The position numbers and the translations under genes are program-made. 64,000 bases of DNA from Clostridia bacterium. Lineage in GTDB: Bacteria > Bacillota > Clostridia > Oscillospirales > Acutalibacteraceae. How positions within the stretch are numbered: position 1 is the stretch's first letter; each line of letters begins with the position of its first letter. Under the pieces are notes generated by a model that had not been told where the DNA came from, searched no databases, and saw only the letters and a program-made list of their open reading frames with translations. The stretch covers positions 355,542 to 419,541 of the forward strand of contig JAFTSH010000001.1 of NCBI GenBank assembly GCA_017467405.1, read 5' to 3'. This document shows, one piece after another, positions 52,951 to 60,630 of the stretch.

Positions 52951-52979
52951 TTGACATTTAATTTATTGTACAGTAATAT
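52951..52979 (+). promoter_or_regulatory. Promoter of the GDPD gene
   Basis: TTGACA (52951-52956), 17-base spacer, TAATAT (52974-52979). Confidence 0.6.
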
Positions 52980-53033
52980 TTATATAATCGTTGCCTGACG
53001 GTTCGTGCAACGAAAATTTTTCCGAGGTGCCGC

Positions 53034-55148
53034 TTGAAAGCCTTTTCTTTTCTGAAAACAGCATTTCTGCTTCTCATCGCGATTACCGTCGCGGTGTCTT
53101 CTTCGTTGCCTGCTTTTGCGGCAGACAAGAAAAAGGAAGAGGAAAAGAAGGAGGACGAGATAAAGATCGACCTCCAGACCGAATCCAATCTGCTCACCTC
53201 GGTCAGCAATATCGCGGTCGTTACTTCCTCCGAGGAGGCGACGAAGGCGGCGCAGGACGGCGCGGTCGCGGTCTTCGTAAACGTCGACTCAAGACTGAGG
53301 GTCGTAAACGAAAAGGGAGAAGCAGGCGAAACCCTGCAAACGCTGCTTGACGCGGCGACCGAAAACGGGATTATACCCGCGGTGCGCATCACCACCTTCG
53401 TTCAGGCCACCAACCTCGTTTCGGTGATAAAGCTGACGGGAATCAGGGATATCGTGGTGGTAAGCACCGACTACACGTTTATCACACTCGTAAGAGGAGT
53501 ATGCCCGAGTGCGGTAGGTATGGTCGATTTTTCGGCCATAACCTCCTCAAAGCAGGAGGAGATAATCTCCCAGATGGCCAAAACCGCCAACGCCAGCGGA
53601 GCAAGCGGCGTCGTTTTGTCGGGCAGCTTTTCGGACGGTGCGGTTAATACGGAATTTTCAAAGCGTCTGCTGACCGTATGGTCGTACGGCGACGGCGTTA
53701 CGGCAGATAAGGCTCTTGAAATGCTCGTTTCGGGCGCAGACGGAGTCGTTACCGACGCTCCTGCCGTCGTAACCTCGGTCATAAACGAGGTCTTGCCCAA
53801 AAACACCGTCACGCGCAGCAGTCTCGTCGCGGCGCACAGAGGCGTTCCGCAGTCGGCACCCGAAAATACCGTAAGCGGCTTTAAGCTCGCCATGGAGCAG
53901 GGCGCGGATATGCTCGAGGTGGATATACAGATTAGCAAGGACAACAAGCTGGTAATGATGCACGACGATACTCTCGACAGGGTAACCGACGGCAAGGGAA
54001 AGGTCAACGCCAAAAATATGAGCGACCTCAAAAAGCTTCACGTTTGGGGGCCTGAACAGAAGTTCAAGGAAACCTATCCCGACGAGCACGTTGCCGAGCT
54101 TTCGGAGCTTTTCGAGCTTATAAAGGATTCAGACGTCAGACTTCTGGTGGAGATAAAGACCTCCGCCGAGGCCGTTCCCGCACTGCTCTGCACCATGATA
54201 TACGAGTACGGCTACGAGGACAGGGTCAACGTAATCTCGTTTTACTACGCACAGATCGCAAGGATACGCAATCTGATGCCCTATCTCTCAACCTCACTTC
54301 TGGCCTCTACGCCCGCCCTGCCCAAGGAAGAGGAGTCGATCTACGATACCGTCGCCCCCACCGCATCAAGGTTGCTTCAGTACAATTCGGCAGGTGACGT
54401 CGAGTGCACCAACCTTTCGAGAAACATCGTCACCGCCTACCGCAACAAGGGACTCTATCTGATGTCCTGGACCTACGCGGCGCAGAATAAAAATCTTCCC
54501 GCAATGGAAAACGCCTTCCTGTGGGGCGTCGCCTCGGTTACTACCAACGACCCGTCCCATTTTGATACCATGCCGATCGGCATCAAGCGCGGAGACGATC
54601 TCAAGATATCCAAGAAAAAGGGCACCGCAGCCCTTGACGTTACGGTTTCTCTTTACGGCGGAAAGACGGTCAGTATGACCGCCAAAAACGCCGACGATTT
54701 CGGTGTGATCATGCTTTCGGGCGAAAAGATCGTTTCGGTTTCCGGCGTCACGGTTACCGCCCTCAAAAGCAGCGGTACCGCATCCTTCGCCGTGACCTAT
54801 TCGGGCAAGACGCCTGCGGGTCAGAGCTATACCCTTTGCTCCGCGCCGATTAACGTTACGGTCGGTAAAGCCGCCGCCTCAAAGGAAGAGGAAGAGCAGA
54901 AGGAGAGCGCAGACGCCTCGGGAATATTCGAGGAGAACGAAACGATCTTCTTCAAGGAGGAAACTTTCAATCCGACCGAAGCCCTTCAGGAGGTTGACGT
55001 GCTGCCTCCCGAGCCCGAGAAGGTTACCCGCGTGAGCTTTGCGGACGTCGCGGTGCTCATCGGAGCCGCACTCGTTACCTTCTCAAGCCTTCTGTACGTC
55101 GGCGTGTATTCGCGCAAACTGCGCCGTTCGGGCAGACGCAAAAAGTAA
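53034..55148 (+). CDS. Glycerophosphodiester phosphodiesterase family protein, membrane-bound, with degenerate second domain
   Basis: A 704-residue protein starting at TTG. A signal sequence (1-26) is followed by a Lys/Glu-rich stretch. Residues 45-255 look like a GDPD-type barrel without the catalytic HRG motif (the end GADGVVTDAPAVVTSVINEVLP matches the usual barrel terminus). Residues 265-520 are a complete GDPD: AAHRGVPQSAPENT, EVDIQISKDNKLVMMHDDTLDR and a final GVASVTTNDPSHF. A beta-rich domain, an acidic linker and a C-terminal helix (about 676-694) follow. It should hydrolyse glycerophosphodiesters or teichoic-acid-like polymers at the cell surface. Confidence 0.88.
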   Translation: MKAFSFLKTAFLLLIAITVAVSSSLPAFAADKKKEEEKKEDEIKIDLQTESNLLTSVSNIAVVTSSEEATKAAQDGAVAVFVNVDSRLRVVNEKGEAGETLQTLLDAATENGIIPAVRITTFVQATNLVSVIKLTGIRDIVVVSTDYTFITLVRGVCPSAVGMVDFSAITSSKQEEIISQMAKTANASGASGVVLSGSFSDGAVNTEFSKRLLTVWSYGDGVTADKALEMLVSGADGVVTDAPAVVTSVINEVLPKNTVTRSSLVAAHRGVPQSAPENTVSGFKLAMEQGADMLEVDIQISKDNKLVMMHDDTLDRVTDGKGKVNAKNMSDLKKLHVWGPEQKFKETYPDEHVAELSELFELIKDSDVRLLVEIKTSAEAVPALLCTMIYEYGYEDRVNVISFYYAQIARIRNLMPYLSTSLLASTPALPKEEESIYDTVAPTASRLLQYNSAGDVECTNLSRNIVTAYRNKGLYLMSWTYAAQNKNLPAMENAFLWGVASVTTNDPSHFDTMPIGIKRGDDLKISKKKGTAALDVTVSLYGGKTVSMTAKNADDFGVIMLSGEKIVSVSGVTVTALKSSGTASFAVTYSGKTPAGQSYTLCSAPINVTVGKAAASKEEEEQKESADASGIFEENETIFFKEETFNPTEALQEVDVLPPEPEKVTRVSFADVAVLIGAALVTFSSLLYVGVYSRKLRRSGRRKK

Positions 55149-55158
55149 TAATCGTTTG

Positions 55159-55191
55159 AACGGAGAGACCTGACCGCCTCTCCGTTTTTTT
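55159..55191 (+). terminator. Terminator of the GDPD gene
   Basis: AACGGAGAG / CTCTCCGTT with a long loop and a seven-T run. Confidence 0.85.
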
Positions 55192-55203
55192 ATTCCTGCG
55201 GTC

Positions 55204-55232
55204 TTGACAAAGGGTTAAACGGGTGATATAAT
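55204..55232 (+). promoter_or_regulatory. Promoter of the mntP riboswitch transcript
   Basis: Consensus TTGACA (55204-55209) and TATAAT (55227-55232), 17-base spacer. Confidence 0.85.
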
Positions 55233-55239
55233 TCAGAGC

Positions 55240-55365
55240 GCATAAGGGAGTAGCCGGCAGCTGATTTTTCAGACGGTGCGATCGGGTCAACATAATCGGA
55301 CTTGTCCGTGGCCCGGTATGAAACGGCGAGACTTATCCGTCAAGGGGACGGATGGGTCTTTTTTT
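55240..55365 (+). promoter_or_regulatory. yybP-ykoY (Mn2+) riboswitch upstream of mntP
   Basis: It has the family core: ATAAGGGAGTAGCCGGC, GTCAACATAATC, and CCCGGTATGAAACGGCGAGAC. It ends in AGACTTATCCGT, a seven-base loop, the complementary strand and seven T residues (55329-55365). mntP, the standard Mn2+ exporter, follows, which makes the identification firm. High Mn2+ should prevent termination and switch the exporter on. Confidence 0.93.
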
Positions 55366-55404
55366 GTGTCTTAATGCGTAAACTTTACGGCGGGGGTAGT
55401 TGAA

Positions 55405-55977
55405 ATGCAGCTTTGGGAGATACTGATGATAGCGGTGGGACTCGCAATGGATGCATTTGCGGTGTCGATATGTAAAGGCCTTTCGGTGCGTAAGCTCAGA
55501 TTTTCCCACGCGCTGATATGCGGACTTTATTTCGGCGGTTTTCAGGTGCTGATGCCATTCGTCGGATATTTCGTCGTTTCCCGTTTCGATATTCCGAAAT
55601 CGGATATCGAGCTTGTAACTGGCATAATCTCGTTTATACTTCTCGCGCTGATCGGAGGCAATATGATACGCGAGGCCTTCGGTGATGAGGAGAAGGTGGA
55701 CGACTGCTTCACTCCGCGCGCAATGCTTCCCCTCGCCGTTGCCACGAGCATTGACGCTCTGGCGGTCGGCGTGACCTTTGCTTTGCAGGATGACGTTAAT
55801 ATCGTCCTTGCGCTTGCGGTGATCGGGGTAGTCACCCTCGTTATTTCCGCCTTCGGCGTTTGGATCGGAAAGCTTTTCGGCACTGCCTACCGCAGCAAGG
55901 CCGAGTTTCTCGGCGGCACGATACTGATACTGATGGGACTCAAAATACTCCTCGAGCACGTCGGAGTGCTCGGCTGA
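55405..55977 (+). CDS. mntP: Manganese efflux pump MntP
   Basis: A 190-residue, six-helix membrane protein with both family repeats: VGLAMDAFAVSICKGL and ATSIDALAVGVTF, each placing an Asp in the membrane. It exports Mn2+ and is controlled by the riboswitch just upstream. Length and motifs are normal. A terminator shared with the convergent DMT gene follows. Confidence 0.95.
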   Translation: MQLWEILMIAVGLAMDAFAVSICKGLSVRKLRFSHALICGLYFGGFQVLMPFVGYFVVSRFDIPKSDIELVTGIISFILLALIGGNMIREAFGDEEKVDDCFTPRAMLPLAVATSIDALAVGVTFALQDDVNIVLALAVIGVVTLVISAFGVWIGKLFGTAYRSKAEFLGGTILILMGLKILLEHVGVLG

Positions 55978-56018
55978 TCCCGCGCGGCTTTGTCTTAAAA
56001 CGATATGACCCAAGCATA

Positions 56019-56070
56019 AACCCTCCCCACCGTGCCGTTCTCGGCAACGCGGGGAGGGTTGAGTTTTTTA
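56019..56070. terminator. Terminator between mntP and the DMT exporter gene
   Basis: AACCCTCCCC / GGGGAGGGTT stem followed by GAGTTTTTTATTT on the plus strand. Confidence 0.85.
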
Positions 56071-56077
56071 TTTGCTT

Positions 56078-56977
56078 TTAACCGATCACGAACATTACGG
56101 CACCGACGAGGCTGAGGCCTGCGGCAACGATCTGTCTGCGGCTGAGCTTTTCGTGGAACAACAACCACGGCAGTGCGGTGGACATGAGTATTCCGAGTCC
56201 GGTGGAAAGGGGAGAGGTAATTACGATGGGAAGCATCTTGCTCGTGAAAAGAGATATTATGTAGCTGCCTCCCGAAACCGCCGAAGACGCAATAGCGTAA
56301 AAGATCGGTTTTTTTGACACGACGATCTGTTTGTTGTGCTTCTTGCTCATCATCATAAAGGGGGTTATCACAGCAAAGACGATTGCTCGCAGTGCACCGA
56401 CCCATACGCTGAAGCTCAGGGTATCAACCGTCGCGAAGGTGGTTTCGACCTGATGCTGCTTGCTGAGTATGCTCGTTGCGCTTGTGGAGAGAATGATTAT
56501 CGCGTAAAGCCACAGCAGCTTGAAGTCGGTTTTCTGATTGGTTCCCTTGTGCTGTATCAGAACGACCGACGAGAGCATCATAATAATGGCAATCAGTCCT
56601 ACGACCGAGAGCTTTTCTCCCAGCACGATCACGCCCCAAAGGCAGGAAAAGATGATGTTTCCGACGGTGGAAAAGATGTTTACCACCGCTATCTGTCCCT
56701 TTTCGTAGGCCTTGAAGACGGCGACGGTGTGGATGGCCGAGCTGAGAACGAGTCCCAACGCCATAAGCACCGAGTATGGAGTGGTTTGGAAGGGGACTCG
56801 CCTTACCGCCATAACGATTGCGGGAACGACGGCCGATACGACTCCGTTGATAAAGCAGTAAAGAACGTTGGATTTAAGGGAGGTTCCCGTCGCCAGCTGA
56901 TATTTCTTCATCAGATAGATGCTGTTGAGCGGGCCGAGAAGAGTAATGAAAACAAATAAAGCGTAGTATTCAAACAT
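56078..56977 (-). CDS. DMT superfamily (EamA) transporter
   Basis: A 299-residue protein with about ten helices in two EamA repeats, for example VNIFSTVGNIIFSCLWGVIVLGEKLSVVGLIAIIMMLSSVVLI in the first and LSTGLGILMSTALPWLLFHEKLSRRQIVAAGLSLVGAVMFV in the second. It probably exports a small metabolite. It lies 33 bases after the AraC-type gene on the same strand, so it may be its target and operon partner. Confidence 0.87.
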   Translation of the reverse strand: MFEYYALFVFITLLGPLNSIYLMKKYQLATGTSLKSNVLYCFINGVVSAVVPAIVMAVRRVPFQTTPYSVLMALGLVLSSAIHTVAVFKAYEKGQIAVVNIFSTVGNIIFSCLWGVIVLGEKLSVVGLIAIIMMLSSVVLIQHKGTNQKTDFKLLWLYAIIILSTSATSILSKQHQVETTFATVDTLSFSVWVGALRAIVFAVITPFMMMSKKHNKQIVVSKKPIFYAIASSAVSGGSYIISLFTSKMLPIVITSPLSTGLGILMSTALPWLLFHEKLSRRQIVAAGLSLVGAVMFVIG

Positions 56978-57010
56978 AAAAATCAGAACCTTTCGTCCGA
57001 CGCGCGGCGG

Positions 57011-57832
57011 TTATTCGGTGAGGTTGCGGCGGTATTCCGTCGGAGTAATACCGAATTTCTTCTTGAATACGTAGGTGAAATAGGAGTTATCCGCAAACCC
57101 CGAAAGCGTTGCCGAGTCGGTTACCGACCGTCCGCCGTTAAGCAGCTTTTTGGCAAGTGCCAGCTTTTTCGATTCGAGAAATTCGTGCGGAGAGGTACCG
57201 ATGTATTTCTCAAACCAACGGCTGAGGGTTGCGGGACTGATGAAAAATACGTCGTAGATATCCTTGACGTACTTGATCTCGGTAAAATTGGAGTTGATAT
57301 AGTCAAGTATCTTTTGCATTTCTTTGGGTATGCGTGCGCTGTTCGGATCGTCATTGCGGTGAAGCGCGTTCTTCTCGATCAGCGACATAAGTTCAAAAAG
57401 TGCCGCCGTCCTTTCAAGTTCGGAACGTGAGCCCTCGCGCAGCAGATTGAGCAGAGCCACCATCCGCTCCTTGGAGGTGAAATCAAGCTTGATATAGCCG
57501 TTGAAATCGTCCTTGCTTGCAAACTCAAAGGGAGTGCAGTTTGCGGGAAGATCGATCCACAGACAGTAGTGCTCGTGACGGCATTCGTCGTTGTATATAC
57601 AGTAATGTACGTCGTTAGGTCTTGTGAAAATAATGCAGTCGGTGTCGATTGGAAAGATATGATCGTTTACGAGAAACGAAACGTTGCCGTCAAGCTTGAG
57701 ATACATCTCGTAGCAGTTGTGGATGTGAGCTCCCGTATTGTCGTTCTTTCCGGTGAGTTCCGAATAGGTAACGCTGTACCTGATACCGCTCGTCGGGAAA
57801 ACGGTATTGTTCACACGCGGGTCAATTTGCAT
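57011..57832 (-). CDS. AraC family transcriptional regulator
   Basis: A 273-residue regulator read from ATG 57832 with AAAGGAG upstream. N-terminal cupin-like sensor domain (TGAHIHNCYEMYLKLDGNVSFLVNDHIFPIDTD) and C-terminal double helix-turn-helix (FISPATLSRWFEKYIGTSPHEFLESKKLALAKKLL, then DNSYFTYVFKKKFGITPTEYR). The effector is probably a sugar or small organic ligand. It precedes the DMT exporter gene and may control it. Confidence 0.9.
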   Translation of the reverse strand: MQIDPRVNNTVFPTSGIRYSVTYSELTGKNDNTGAHIHNCYEMYLKLDGNVSFLVNDHIFPIDTDCIIFTRPNDVHYCIYNDECRHEHYCLWIDLPANCTPFEFASKDDFNGYIKLDFTSKERMVALLNLLREGSRSELERTAALFELMSLIEKNALHRNDDPNSARIPKEMQKILDYINSNFTEIKYVKDIYDVFFISPATLSRWFEKYIGTSPHEFLESKKLALAKKLLNGGRSVTDSATLSGFADNSYFTYVFKKKFGITPTEYRRNLTE

Positions 57833-58035
57833 TCGGAAGGTCTCCTTTATGAGCAGAATTTTATAGTTTTGAGTCAAAAAAGATATCAAAACCTAAAATG
57901 TTCGCGTATAGTATACTCCCTTGTTTTGAAAAGTCAAGATTGATTTTGCTTTTTTTGAAATTTTTAATAAAACCGCGCCCTGCAGTAGGCAGAGCGCGTG
58001 TCTTCGGCGGATATTTATCGTAGGTACGGCGGCGG

Positions 58036-58410
58036 TTAGATGATATCGTTACTGAAAATAAATTCTGAATTCTCCGCAAAATCGAAGGTTTCACCGTTGC
58101 CGTTATCAATAAGGATCAGTGTTTTCGAGTCCTTGATTTCAAAAGTGAAGGTCGTGAACCGCGCCTTAACTATAAGATTATTTTCAGCGATTTCAAAAGA
58201 GCCGAATTCCGAGAACGAAAGTATTTGTCCTTCTCCCATACGGAAAGTGTCGTCTTCGAGAGATAGCGTTATATAAGGTCTTGATCCGGACTCAAAATAA
58301 CCTGACATATAGTAGGTACCTGAACGCAGGTCAGGGTGAGAATTATCGGCTTTGCAAGCAGTCGCGCAAAGAATAATCAAACATACTAAACACAATGCAA
58401 GCTTTTTCAT
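58036..58410 (-). CDS. Small lipoprotein of unknown function
   Basis: A 124-residue protein read from ATG 58410 with AAAGGCGGTG upstream. Signal with lipobox ATAC (Cys19). The mature part has a beta-rich pattern of short strands ending FTFEIKDSKTLILIDNGNGETFDFAE, similar in style to small extracellular lipocalin-like or DUF-type beta-barrel lipoproteins, without a firm family. A TATAAT box (58435-58440, minus strand) lies just upstream, next to hairpin array C. Confidence 0.8.
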   Translation of the reverse strand: MKKLALCLVCLIILCATACKADNSHPDLRSGTYYMSGYFESGSRPYITLSLEDDTFRMGEGQILSFSEFGSFEIAENNLIVKARFTTFTFEIKDSKTLILIDNGNGETFDFAENSEFIFSNDII

Positions 58411-58480
58411 ACAGTCACCGCCTTTTTTGAGTATTATAACATAGAAACGAGAATTTGCAAACGATGTATTTTCGATATGA

Positions 58481-58643
58481 AATCCTTGCTGACGCAAGGA
58501 TGAAATCAGCTGACGCTGATGAAATCTTCGGCTTTGCCTCAGATGAAATTAAATCCACCCATCCGCCGTCGAGGCGGATTTCATCCAACGAAGTTGGATT
58601 TCATCGTCGAAAACGATTTCACCCACCCTCAAGGGTGGATTTA
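58481..58643. repeat. Hairpin array C (GATGAAATC / GATTTCATC spacer) next to tRNA-Leu
   Basis: Consecutive short hairpins: ATCCTTGC-TGAC-GCAAGGAT (58482-58501), ATCAGC-TGAC-GCTGAT (58505-58520), an imperfect ATCTTCGGC/GCCTCAGAT, ATCCGCC-GTCGA-GGCGGAT (58561-58579), ATCCAAC-GAA-GTTGGAT (58583-58599) and ATCGT-CGAAA-ACGAT (58603-58617). The spacer is GATGAAATC in the left half and its complement in the right half. An 11-bp stem TAAATCCACCC (58550-58560) / GGGTGGATTTA (58633-58643) encloses three hairpins, a possible cloverleaf. Confidence 0.85.
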
Positions 58644-58645
58644 GT

Positions 58646-58682
58646 TGAAAACGACAGATTCCTGTCGGAATCTGTCGTTTTC
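58646..58682 (-). terminator. Terminator of tRNA-Leu
   Basis: A perfect 15-bp stem, GAAAACGACAGATTC / GAATCTGTCGTTTTC, starts at the base following the tRNA CCA end on the minus strand; T residues are on both sides. Confidence 0.85.
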
Positions 58683-58769
58683 TGGTGCCGGAAGCGGGGG
58701 TCGAACCCGCACGGTATCGCTACCACTGGATTTTGAGTCCAGCACGTCTGCCAATTCCATCATTCCGGC
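58683..58769 (-). tRNA. tRNA-Leu (anticodon CAA)
   Basis: A class II tRNA of 87 bases including CCA: acceptor GCCGGAA/TTCCGGC, D-arm with ATGGAATTGGCAGACGTGC, anticodon stem CTGGA/TCCAG with loop CTCAAAA (anticodon CAA), a long variable arm (GTGGTAGCGATACCGT), T-arm GCGGGTTCGACCCCCGC. The -10 (TATACT) and -35 (TTGCAA) boxes, 17 bases apart, lie at 58806-58834 on the minus strand. Confidence 0.95.
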
Positions 58770-58877
58770 GCATATTCACACGATCGGGATATTCCGACCT
58801 CGATTAGTATAACACCATCTTGTTCGTTTTGCAAGTTATATTTATGATTTTTGAGCGCATATTTATTCCTGCGGTTA

Positions 58878-58905
58878 TTGACATTCCTTTCTGTTCTGCT
58901 ATAAT
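58878..58905 (+). promoter_or_regulatory. ilvE promoter
   Basis: TTGACA (58878-58883), 16-base spacer, TATAAT (58900-58905), followed by a short leader with a GGGCG-TCTAC-CGCCC hairpin (58928-58942) and GGAGGG before the gene. Confidence 0.8.
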
Positions 58906-58972
58906 TATAAGGTCGTAAGACACACAGGGGCGTCTACCGCCCTTGCCTCATTTTTCTGGAGGGAAAATCACA

Positions 58973-60049
58973 ATGGATATCAAAATCACTCTTACAAACC
59001 AAAGAAAATCAAGACCCGAGGACGAGAGCAAGCTCGGCTTCGGAAAGATTTTTACCGATCATATGTTCCTGATGGACTATGACGAAGGAATCGGCTGGCA
59101 CGACGCAAGGATAGTTCCCTACGCCCCCCTCAGCATCGACCCTGCCTGCGTTGTGCTTCACTACGCACAGGAGATCTTTGAGGGAATGAAGGCCTACCGC
59201 ACCGCTGACGGAAAGGTACAGCTTTTCCGCCCTGAGTGCAACGCCGTCAGAATGAACGATTCCTGCGACAGACTTTGTATGCCCAAGATCCCCGTTGACG
59301 ATTTCGTAACGGCGGTAAAGACCCTTGTGGATATTGACCGCGAGTGGGTGCCCCACACCTACGGAGCGTCCCTCTACATCCGTCCCTTTATGTTCGCAAC
59401 CGACGTCGGTCTCGGCGTTCACGCCTCCAAGAAGTATATTTTCTGCATAATCTGCGCTCCCTCGGGTGCCTACTATGCCGCAGGCCTTGCTCCCGTGAGG
59501 ATCTACGTTGAAGACGACTACATCCGCTCGGCTCCCGGCCTTACCGGCGCCGTAAAGTGCGGCGGTAACTACGCCGCTTCGATCAAGGCGGGCGAGCTGG
59601 CCGAAAAGCTCGGCTTCTCTCAGGTGCTCTGGCTCGACGGAATCGAGAAGAAGTACGTCGAAGAGGTCGGAGCGATGAACATTCTCTTCAAGATCGACGG
59701 AAAGATCTATACCGCTCCCACCGTCGGCACCGTTCTTCCCGGCATTACCAGGAGAAGCGCCATCGAGCTGCTGCGCGATTGGGGCTACGAGGTGATCGAG
59801 GACAGACTTGCGATCGACGATATAATGCAGGCCGCAAGAGACGGTAAGCTCGAAGAGGTCTTCGGCACCGGCACCGCCGCCGTCGTTTCTCCCGTCAAGG
59901 AGCTGGACTACAAGGGCGAGGCCGCCCACATCTCGGACGGAAAGATCGGCCCTCTCACCCAGAAGCTGTACGATACCCTTACCGGTATCCAGTGGGGAAC
60001 CCTTCCCGATCAGAAGGGTTGGATCGTCGAGGTTCCTGAGCTCGGCTGA
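58973..60049 (+). CDS. ilvE: Branched-chain amino acid aminotransferase IlvE
   Basis: A 358-residue fold-type IV PLP enzyme read from ATG 58973. Marks: VVLHYAQEIFEGMKAYRTADGKVQLFRPECN, the SAPGLTGAVKCGGNYAASIKAGELAEKLG segment with the cofactor Lys, VEEVGAMNILFKIDG and GTAAVVSPVKEL. It transfers amino groups between glutamate and branched-chain keto acids. Longer (class I-type) form of the family. Single gene with terminator. Confidence 0.93.
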   Translation: MDIKITLTNQRKSRPEDESKLGFGKIFTDHMFLMDYDEGIGWHDARIVPYAPLSIDPACVVLHYAQEIFEGMKAYRTADGKVQLFRPECNAVRMNDSCDRLCMPKIPVDDFVTAVKTLVDIDREWVPHTYGASLYIRPFMFATDVGLGVHASKKYIFCIICAPSGAYYAAGLAPVRIYVEDDYIRSAPGLTGAVKCGGNYAASIKAGELAEKLGFSQVLWLDGIEKKYVEEVGAMNILFKIDGKIYTAPTVGTVLPGITRRSAIELLRDWGYEVIEDRLAIDDIMQAARDGKLEEVFGTGTAAVVSPVKELDYKGEAAHISDGKIGPLTQKLYDTLTGIQWGTLPDQKGWIVEVPELG

Positions 60050-60065
60050 TAATATTAAAAGAAAA

Positions 60066-60094
60066 ATGCCTCCGGTCGGTTTTCGGCCGGAGGC
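60066..60094. terminator. Terminator between ilvE and the small Cys-rich gene
   Basis: ATGCCTCCGGTCG / CGGCCGGAGGCAT stem, AT-rich on both sides. Confidence 0.8.
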
Positions 60095-60114
60095 ATATAA
60101 TATTCAGTGAAGGG

Positions 60115-60327
60115 TCAAAGCGCAAAATCCTCGTCGGAATATTCGGGCAGTACCTCGGGAACGTGAGGCTCGCGCGCAAGAGGATCGTAAACGAATTTGC
60201 GGCAGCTTCCGAAAAGGGACATTACTCCGCGCTTTTCGCAGAGCACCGAGTCACCCTCGGCCGATACCGTTCCGTGCAGACAGCAGCAGCACTGCTTTAC
60301 GGGTTTGTTAAAAAGCCTTTTAGCCAA
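60115..60327 (-). CDS. Small Cys-rich protein, conserved in Clostridia
   Basis: A 70-residue protein. A start at TTG 60327 (after AAAGGCGG) gives a sequence beginning LAKRLFNKPVKQCCCCLHG; then VLCEKRGVMSLFGSCRKFVYDPLAREPHVPEVLP. I recall this pattern (C-x2-C...L-C-x-K-K-G...S-C-R-K-F-x-Y-D-P-L) from small hypothetical proteins of gut Clostridia; the four Cys may bind a metal. The longer frame upstream is unlikely. Function unknown. Confidence 0.65.
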   Translation of the reverse strand: MAKRLFNKPVKQCCCCLHGTVSAEGDSVLCEKRGVMSLFGSCRKFVYDPLAREPHVPEVLPEYSDEDFAL

Positions 60328-60403
60328 ATTATTCGCCGCCTTTCTATGGAATAATAACACAGAAAGCGACAAAAATAAACAGGAAAATGAAAAAAAATAA
60401 CTG

Positions 60404-60432
60404 TTGACAAAAATTTCATGCGGGTGTAACAT
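60404..60432 (+). promoter_or_regulatory. Promoter of the mgtE transcript
   Basis: TTGACA (60404-60409), 17-base spacer, TAACAT (60427-60432). Confidence 0.65.
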
Positions 60433-60469
60433 AATAGCGTGGGCGCGAGTGCCCCTAAATCAATTTATT

Positions 60470-60620
60470 GAGAGGTGAGATCGTAATGGAATCGGGAAGT
60501 AGCGGCGGTATAAAACCGCGAGAACGTACTGAGTCGGACCGCGTTCCGTTGCGGTCAAAAATCCTTTAATACGCTTTGCGGTTTTGTGCCATCCTTAATC
60601 CCCATACTACGTTAAGGAGG
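60470..60620 (+). promoter_or_regulatory. Candidate M-box (Mg2+) riboswitch upstream of mgtE, divergent
   Basis: AGAGGTGAGATCGTAATGGA (60471-60490) followed by GTAGCGGCGG and GAACGTACTGAGTCGGAC resembles the M-box order (AGGTGAGGCTCC...TATGGA...GCTGCC...GACGCCAATGGGTC). The fit is imperfect. Near the gene, CCTTAA (60593-60598) pairs with TTAAGG (60612-60617), which would hide the AAGGAGG ribosome binding site, so translation-level control is likely. A 27-codon ORF (60486-60569) lies inside and is an alternative explanation (a leader peptide). Confidence 0.5.
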
Positions 60621-60630
60621 TAAGCACAAA

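Noticed and set aside
58911..58972. ilvE leader as a T-box or leader-peptide attenuator
   Set aside because: Only a small hairpin is present; no T-box sequence, no terminator, no run of branched-chain codons.
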